Assembly (NCBI RefSeq): GCF_000153285.1
Contig: NZ_CH724168.1
Location: 1,393,008 to 1,457,007 of the forward strand
DNA: 64,000 bases
Source of the DNA: Synechococcus sp. WH 7805
GTDB taxonomy: Bacteria; Cyanobacteriota; Cyanobacteriia; PCC-6307; Cyanobiaceae
Direction: 5' to 3'
Shown here: one piece after another, positions 59,734 to 64,000 of the stretch
How positions within the stretch are numbered: position 1 is the first letter of the stretch
Layout: each line of letters starts with the position of its first letter
Notes under the pieces: model-generated
What the model was told of the DNA's origin: nothing
Database searches by the model: none
The model's input: only the letters and a program-made list of their open reading frames with translations
Translations under genes and position numbers: made by a program

Positions 59734-62652
59734 TTAATCGCCGCTATCAGACAACTTCAACTTTCTCTGAATTTCCATTAGAAAAGCACTGTTAATATCC
59801 AGCTGGTCTGAGTATTGTGCTGTTTGAAAAGCATCAGACTCTTCAACGTCACCAGAACGACGCTTACGCATGTAGCCAGCGAGTGCAGCATTGAGCATCT
59901 CGTTATCGGGATAATCCACCAAAGCTTGAACCAAAACGTTAATAGCAAGCTCTAAGTTTCCGCTTCGTTCTGCATCGGCTGCATTCGCCAGTACGCGGTG
60001 ATGCTTCACTTCATCAAGACAACGTTGAACTTGCTCGCTAAAGCCTTTGATCCTATGAACAGAAAGATCAGTCCAAATACGAAGAGCAGCATCAAATTTA
60101 CTCAGGTCCCTTAGAGCCAAAGCCTTGTAGTGGAACAGCCAGAGTGAGTCAAAATTATGCTCGATCGCTATCTCCAAAAGATCAATCGACAACTGCGCTT
60201 GGCCATCTCTGCGCGCTTCAAATGCTTCTTTTAAAATTAACTTCACTAGATCCAGATCTTCTGTGTCTGCATCACGAACGGGCAAATGCAGCGCTGATCG
60301 CTTGGCCTGATCCAAACGCACATGCAGAGCAATTAACACTGCACCCGCTTGCCGTCGAGGCTGCTCAGCAAGTAGCTCCTGCGTTGCTTGCAGTTGTTCA
60401 TTCACTTGCTCGGTGAATTCTGGAAGTCCATCGAGATCTGCAAGGTCACTCCACACCGCAATTGCTCCAGCCAGATCGCCCATCTGCCGCAAAGCCAACG
60501 CCTTGTTGTGCACAAGCCAAAGCGAATCAAACCCATGCTCGATCGCTGTCTCCAGCAGATCAAGTGACAGTTGCAATTGCTGATCATTCCGCGCTGCAAT
60601 CGCCTCTTTTAAAATCAACGTCTGCAGATTCAATCCTTCTGTGTCTGCATCACGAACGGGCAAATGCAGCGCTGATCGCTTGGCCTGATCCAAAAGCCCA
60701 TGCAGCGCTGTCAATACAGCTCCCGCTTGCTCTCGTTGCTGCCCAGCAAGTAGCTCCTGCGTTGCCTCGAGTTGCCCTTTCACTTTCTCGGTGAATTCTG
60801 GAAGTCCATCGAGATCTGCAAGGTCACTCCACACCGCAATTGCTCCAGCCAGATCGCCCATCTGCCGCAAAGCCAACGCCTTGTTGTGCACAAGCCAAAG
60901 CGAATCAAACCCATGCTCGATCGCTGTCTCCAGCAGATCAAGTGACAGTTGCAATTGCTGATCATTCCGCGCTGCAATCGCCTCTTTTAAAATCAACGTC
61001 TGCAGATTCAATCCTTCTGTGTCTGCATCACGAATGGGCAAATGCAGCGCTGATCGCTTGGCCTGATCCAAAAGCCCATGCAGCGCTGTCAATACAGCTC
61101 CCGCTTGCTCTCGTTGCTGCCCAGCAAGTAGCTCCTGCGTTGCCTCGAGTTGCCCTTTCACTTTCTCGGTGAATTCTGGGAGTCCATCGAGATTGGCAAG
61201 GTCACTCCACACCGCGATTGCTCCAGCCAGATCGCCCATCTGCCGCAAAGCCAACGCCTTGTTGTGCACAAGCCAAAGCGAATCAAACCCATGCTCGATC
61301 GCTGTCTCCAGCAGATCAAGTGACAGTTGCAATTGCTGATCATTCCGCGCTGCAATCGCCTCTTTTAAAATCAACGTCTGCAGATTCAATCCTTCTGTGT
61401 CTGCATCACGAATGGGCAAATGCAGCGCTGATCGCTTGGCCTGATCCAAAAGCCCATGCAGCGCTGTCAATACAGCTCCCGCTTGCTCTCGTTGCTGCCC
61501 AGCAAGTAGCTCCTGCGTTGCCTCGAGTTGCCCTTTCACTTTCTCGGTGAATTCTGGGAGTCCATCGAGATTGGCAAGATCACTCCACACCGTGATCGCT
61601 CCGGCCAAATCACCCATCTCCCGCAAGGCCAACGCCTTGTTGTGCACAAGCCAGAGCGAATCAAACCCATGCTCGATCGCTGTCTCCAGCAGATCAAGTG
61701 ACAGTTGCGCTTGCTGATCATTCCGCGCTGAAATCGCCTCTTTTAAAATCAACGTCTGCAGATTCAATCCTTCTGTATCTGCATCACGAACTGGCAAGTG
61801 CAGCGCTGATCGCTTGGCCTGATCCAAAAGCCCATGCAACACTGTCAACACAGCTCCCGCTTGCTCTCGTTGCTGCCCAGCGAGTAGCTCCTGCGTTGCC
61901 TCGAGTTGCCCTTTTACTTTCTCGGTGAAACCTGAAAGTTCGTCGAGATTGGCAAGGTCACTCCACACCGCGATCGCACCAGCCAGATCTCCCATCTGCC
62001 GCAAGGCCAACGCCTTGTTGTTCAACATCCAGCACGAATCAAACCCATGCTCGATCGCTGTCTCCAGCAGATCAAGCGACAGTTGCGCTTGTTGATCATT
62101 CCGTGCTGCGATCGCTTCTTTTAAAATCAACGTCTGCAGATCCAGATCGTCTGCATCTGCACCACGCACGGGCAAGTGCAGCGCTGATCGCTTGGCCTGA
62201 TCCAAAAGCCCATGCAGCGCTGTCAACACAGCTCCCGATTGCTCTCGTTGCTGCTCAACCAGTTGCTCCTGCGCTGCCTCGAGTTGCCCTTTTACTTTCT
62301 CGGTGAAATCAAGCGGTCCATCGAGATCTGCAAGGTCACTCCAAACCGCAATCGCACCGGCCAGATCTCCCATCTGCCGCAAGGCCAACGCCTTGTTGTT
62401 CAACATCCAGCACGAATCAAACCCATGCTCGATCGCTGTCTCGAGCAGATCAAGCGACAGTTGCGCTTGCTGATCATTCCGCGCTGCAATCGCTTCTTTT
62501 AAAATTAACGTCTGCAGATCTAGACCTTCTATAGCTTCATCACTCTCTGGTAGATGCAAAGCACTCCGCCCGCAAGAAAGAATGAAATAGTGAAGAGATT
62601 TGAGAAGCACGAGATCAGACTGAGAACCTCGCCGCCCTTCGCCTACATTCAT
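59734..62652 (-). CDS. Protein of seven 126-residue TPR-like repeats
   Basis: 972 residues, ATG at 62652. After a 28-residue N-terminus, seven tandem units of 126 residues begin at about residues 29, 155, 281, 407, 533, 659 and 785 (each starts RSALHLP). A unit contains LNLQTLILKEAIAARNDQQ, LSLDLLETAIEHGFDS, NKALALRQMGDLAGAIAVW and a FTEKVKGQLEATQELLAGQQ linker, so it looks like two TPR-like helix pairs plus a coiled segment. The central four copies are almost identical; the first, second and last are more diverged, and the final ~60 residues are unique with their own TPR-like LAINVLVQALVDYPDNEML. No signal peptide or enzyme motif. Function unknown; a protein-binding scaffold is the simplest reading. 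It lies between glycan genes and is convergent with the coiled-coil gene. Confidence 0.82.
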   Translation of the reverse strand: MNVGEGRRGSQSDLVLLKSLHYFILSCGRSALHLPESDEAIEGLDLQTLILKEAIAARNDQQAQLSLDLLETAIEHGFDSCWMLNNKALALRQMGDLAGAIAVWSDLADLDGPLDFTEKVKGQLEAAQEQLVEQQREQSGAVLTALHGLLDQAKRSALHLPVRGADADDLDLQTLILKEAIAARNDQQAQLSLDLLETAIEHGFDSCWMLNNKALALRQMGDLAGAIAVWSDLANLDELSGFTEKVKGQLEATQELLAGQQREQAGAVLTVLHGLLDQAKRSALHLPVRDADTEGLNLQTLILKEAISARNDQQAQLSLDLLETAIEHGFDSLWLVHNKALALREMGDLAGAITVWSDLANLDGLPEFTEKVKGQLEATQELLAGQQREQAGAVLTALHGLLDQAKRSALHLPIRDADTEGLNLQTLILKEAIAARNDQQLQLSLDLLETAIEHGFDSLWLVHNKALALRQMGDLAGAIAVWSDLANLDGLPEFTEKVKGQLEATQELLAGQQREQAGAVLTALHGLLDQAKRSALHLPIRDADTEGLNLQTLILKEAIAARNDQQLQLSLDLLETAIEHGFDSLWLVHNKALALRQMGDLAGAIAVWSDLADLDGLPEFTEKVKGQLEATQELLAGQQREQAGAVLTALHGLLDQAKRSALHLPVRDADTEGLNLQTLILKEAIAARNDQQLQLSLDLLETAIEHGFDSLWLVHNKALALRQMGDLAGAIAVWSDLADLDGLPEFTEQVNEQLQATQELLAEQPRRQAGAVLIALHVRLDQAKRSALHLPVRDADTEDLDLVKLILKEAFEARRDGQAQLSIDLLEIAIEHNFDSLWLFHYKALALRDLSKFDAALRIWTDLSVHRIKGFSEQVQRCLDEVKHHRVLANAADAERSGNLELAINVLVQALVDYPDNEMLNAALAGYMRKRRSGDVEESDAFQTAQYSDQLDINSAFLMEIQRKLKLSDSGD
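59923..62568 (-). repeat. Seven 378-bp tandem repeat units
   Basis: Identical blocks such as AATCAACGTCTGCAGATTCA recur every 378 bases (126 codons); shadow reading frames repeat with the same period at 60402, 60780, 61158 and 61536. The inner copies are near identical in DNA, indicating recent duplication or gene conversion. Confidence 0.9.
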
Positions 62653-63073
62653 GTTTCTTAGACGAACTTAATTTTTATTTAATCTAATACTAGCACAGCC
62701 CTTCCCGCCAAATCAACACCACAGCCAATCACCGCAAATCCTCTCGATCCGCAAAAGACACAGATCTCCAACACTTTTTTGCTAACCAAATATCGACTCG
62801 CCTATTTTTTCAAAAAAGATTGCTCAAAACCCGACCACTGTCAACAGCCCGCGAACACCATCGTCGGCACTACACGTAAAAACAAAACAAGCTAAACAGA
62901 AATCTAATCAACTTCAATTCAGCTTTCTGTAAAAGAAAAGAGATCGAAGGCCATAGCAAACACCAAAGAATCTTCAACAAAGCAAACAGATCTTCGCCTG
63001 CTGGCGCAAAACGCGCCGTGCTTCCCAAGCGGCTGGATGTTGTGCTATTTAGACAAAACTTCCAAATCCTCCG
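62653..63073. other. Intergenic region between divergent genes
   Basis: About 420 bases between the divergent repeat-protein and rfbA genes, more AT-rich near the repeat gene. Both promoters should lie here. The TTTTTTCAAAAAA stretch near 62803 is the only symmetrical motif I noticed. I saw no supported gene or RNA. Confidence 0.5.
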
Positions 63074-64000
63074 ATGGCGTCGAAGCAAGTGTCGAGGCGT
63101 GGAATTATCTTGGCCGGCGGCAGTGGTACGCGCCTGCATCCCATCACCCAGGCGGTGAGCAAGCAGCTCCTTCCGGTGTACGACAAACCGATGATCTTTT
63201 ACCCGCTCAGCACGCTGATGCTGGCCGGGATCCGTGAGGTGTTGATCATCACCACGCCCCACGACCGCGATGCTTTTGAGCGCCTGCTGGGCGACGGCAG
63301 CCGCTGGGGAATGACAATCGACTACGCCGTGCAACCCAGCCCCGACGGCCTAGCCCAAGCTTTCCTTATCGGCGCTGACTTCTTGGATGGAGCACCCGCT
63401 GCACTGGTGCTGGGCGACAACCTCTTCCACGGCCACGACCTCATCCCCCAGCTCAAAAGCTGCAACGAGCAGGAGCGCGGTGCCACGGTGTTTGCCTATC
63501 CGGTCAGCGATCCAGAGCGTTATGGCGTTGCTGAATTCGATGCCGAAGGCCGCGTGCTCAGCCTGGAGGAAAAGCCGGCCCAACCCAAAAGCCGCTACGC
63601 GGTCACGGGTCTGTATTTCTATGACGCATCAGTGGTGGAACGCGCCCGCCAGGTGAAACCCTCCGCCCGCGGGGAGCTGGAAATCACCGACCTTAATTTG
63701 ATGTATCTCAAGGATGAGGCATTGAGAGTCGAGCTAATGGGCCGGGGCATGGCCTGGCTCGACACCGGCACCTGCGACTCCTTGCACGAGGCCTGTGGCT
63801 ACATCCGCACCCTCGAGCATCGCCAGGGACTGAAGGTGGGCTGCCCTGAGGAGGTGGCCTGGCGCCAGGGTTGGATCAACGATGAGCAACTGGAACGCCT
63901 GGCCCAGCCCCTCAAAAAAAGCGGCTACGGCACCTACCTTCTCCAGGTGCTTGGAGAAAGCACTGGAGACCACGCCGCTCTGCAGCGCTCATTGGAGATC
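63074..64000 (+). CDS. rfbA: Glucose-1-phosphate thymidylyltransferase (3' end at window edge)
   Basis: Makes dTDP-glucose from dTTP and glucose 1-phosphate, the first step of dTDP-rhamnose synthesis. I translated it from ATG 63074. Motifs: [16 protein letters not shown] (nucleotide loop), [27 protein letters not shown] with the metal-binding Asp, [20 protein letters not shown], and [16 protein letters not shown]. 309 codons are present and the frame is open at base 64000, close to the usual family length, so only a few residues are probably missing. Other rfb genes are expected downstream. Confidence 0.95.
   Translation, partial: MASKQVSRRGIILAGGSGTRLHPITQAVSKQLLPVYDKPMIFYPLSTLMLAGIREVLIITTPHDRDAFERLLGDGSRWGMTIDYAVQPSPDGLAQAFLIGADFLDGAPAALVLGDNLFHGHDLIPQLKSCNEQERGATVFAYPVSDPERYGVAEFDAEGRVLSLEEKPAQPKSRYAVTGLYFYDASVVERARQVKPSARGELEITDLNLMYLKDEALRVELMGRGMAWLDTGTCDSLHEACGYIRTLEHRQGLKVGCPEEVAWRQGWINDEQLERLAQPLKKSGYGTYLLQVLGESTGDHAALQRSLEI

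Noticed and set aside
59923-62568. CRISPR-like regular repeats
   Set aside because: The 378-bp repeats lie in one reading frame and encode conserved protein units; there are no short palindromic repeats with unique spacers.

Overview
This window looks like chromosome from a marine picocyanobacterium of the Synechococcus/Cyanobium type. The evidence is a biliprotein-type heme oxygenase, an NDH-1 subunit S homologue, glycolate dehydrogenase subunits GlcE and GlcF, a cyanobacterial-type RNase P RNA next to rnc, high G+C (about 60% by eye) with very tight gene packing, and many cell-surface glycan genes. The genus assignment is inference from gene content; no rRNA or marker phylogeny is possible here.

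Layout. 1-3.2 kb: the edge of a CCA-adding enzyme gene and a Kdo unit (kdsB, a GT8-like protein, kdsA). 3.2-6.7 kb: two tandem copies of an unrecognised 11-13-helix membrane protein; a third copy lies at 21.4-23.3 kb between icd and glcF. 6.7-17.0 kb: one minus-strand chain starting at heme oxygenase and continuing through five glycosyltransferases, an ABC exporter and a sulfotransferase, with most junctions overlapping by 1-8 bases. 17.6-19.9 kb: a GtrA-YdjC fusion facing a GtrB/ArnC-like glycosyltransferase, which together look like a machine for making, deacetylating and flipping a lipid-linked amino sugar. 20-30.5 kb: central and photorespiratory metabolism (icd, glcF, glcE, a four-carbon acid sugar kinase), a second sulfotransferase, an epimerase and a hydrolase. 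30.5-38.2 kb: a Na+/H+ antiporter, then phosphoketolase, glycogen phosphorylase and acetate kinase in a row, which reads as a glycogen-to-acetyl-phosphate-to-ATP route. 38-42 kb: housekeeping genes (tRNA-Arg, rnpB, rnc, a K+ channel, ndhS, rimM). 42-47.3 kb: an SLC13-type transporter, two odd HU-fold proteins and a DUF1501/DUF1800 pair.

47.4-64 kb is a surface-polysaccharide island. gmd and fcl lead into a strongly AT-rich block (about 49.0-56.0 kb, roughly one third G+C) with a GDP-perosamine-synthase-like aminotransferase, glycosyltransferases, a GNAT acetyltransferase and a third sulfotransferase. G+C then rises through a decayed coiled-coil pseudogene, a two-domain glycosyltransferase, a small membrane-anchored coiled-coil protein with a 42-residue tandem repeat, and a 972-residue protein made of seven 126-residue repeats. 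The window ends inside rfbA (dTDP-sugar synthesis). The AT-rich block looks like a swapped O-antigen or capsule cassette, with one edge inside fcl.

Overall, most of the window builds and exports surface glycans. Nucleotide sugars (CMP-Kdo, GDP-fucose or GDP-perosamine, dTDP-glucose) feed about ten glycosyltransferases, three sulfotransferases decorate the products, and an ABC exporter and a Gtr-type flippase move lipid-linked intermediates.
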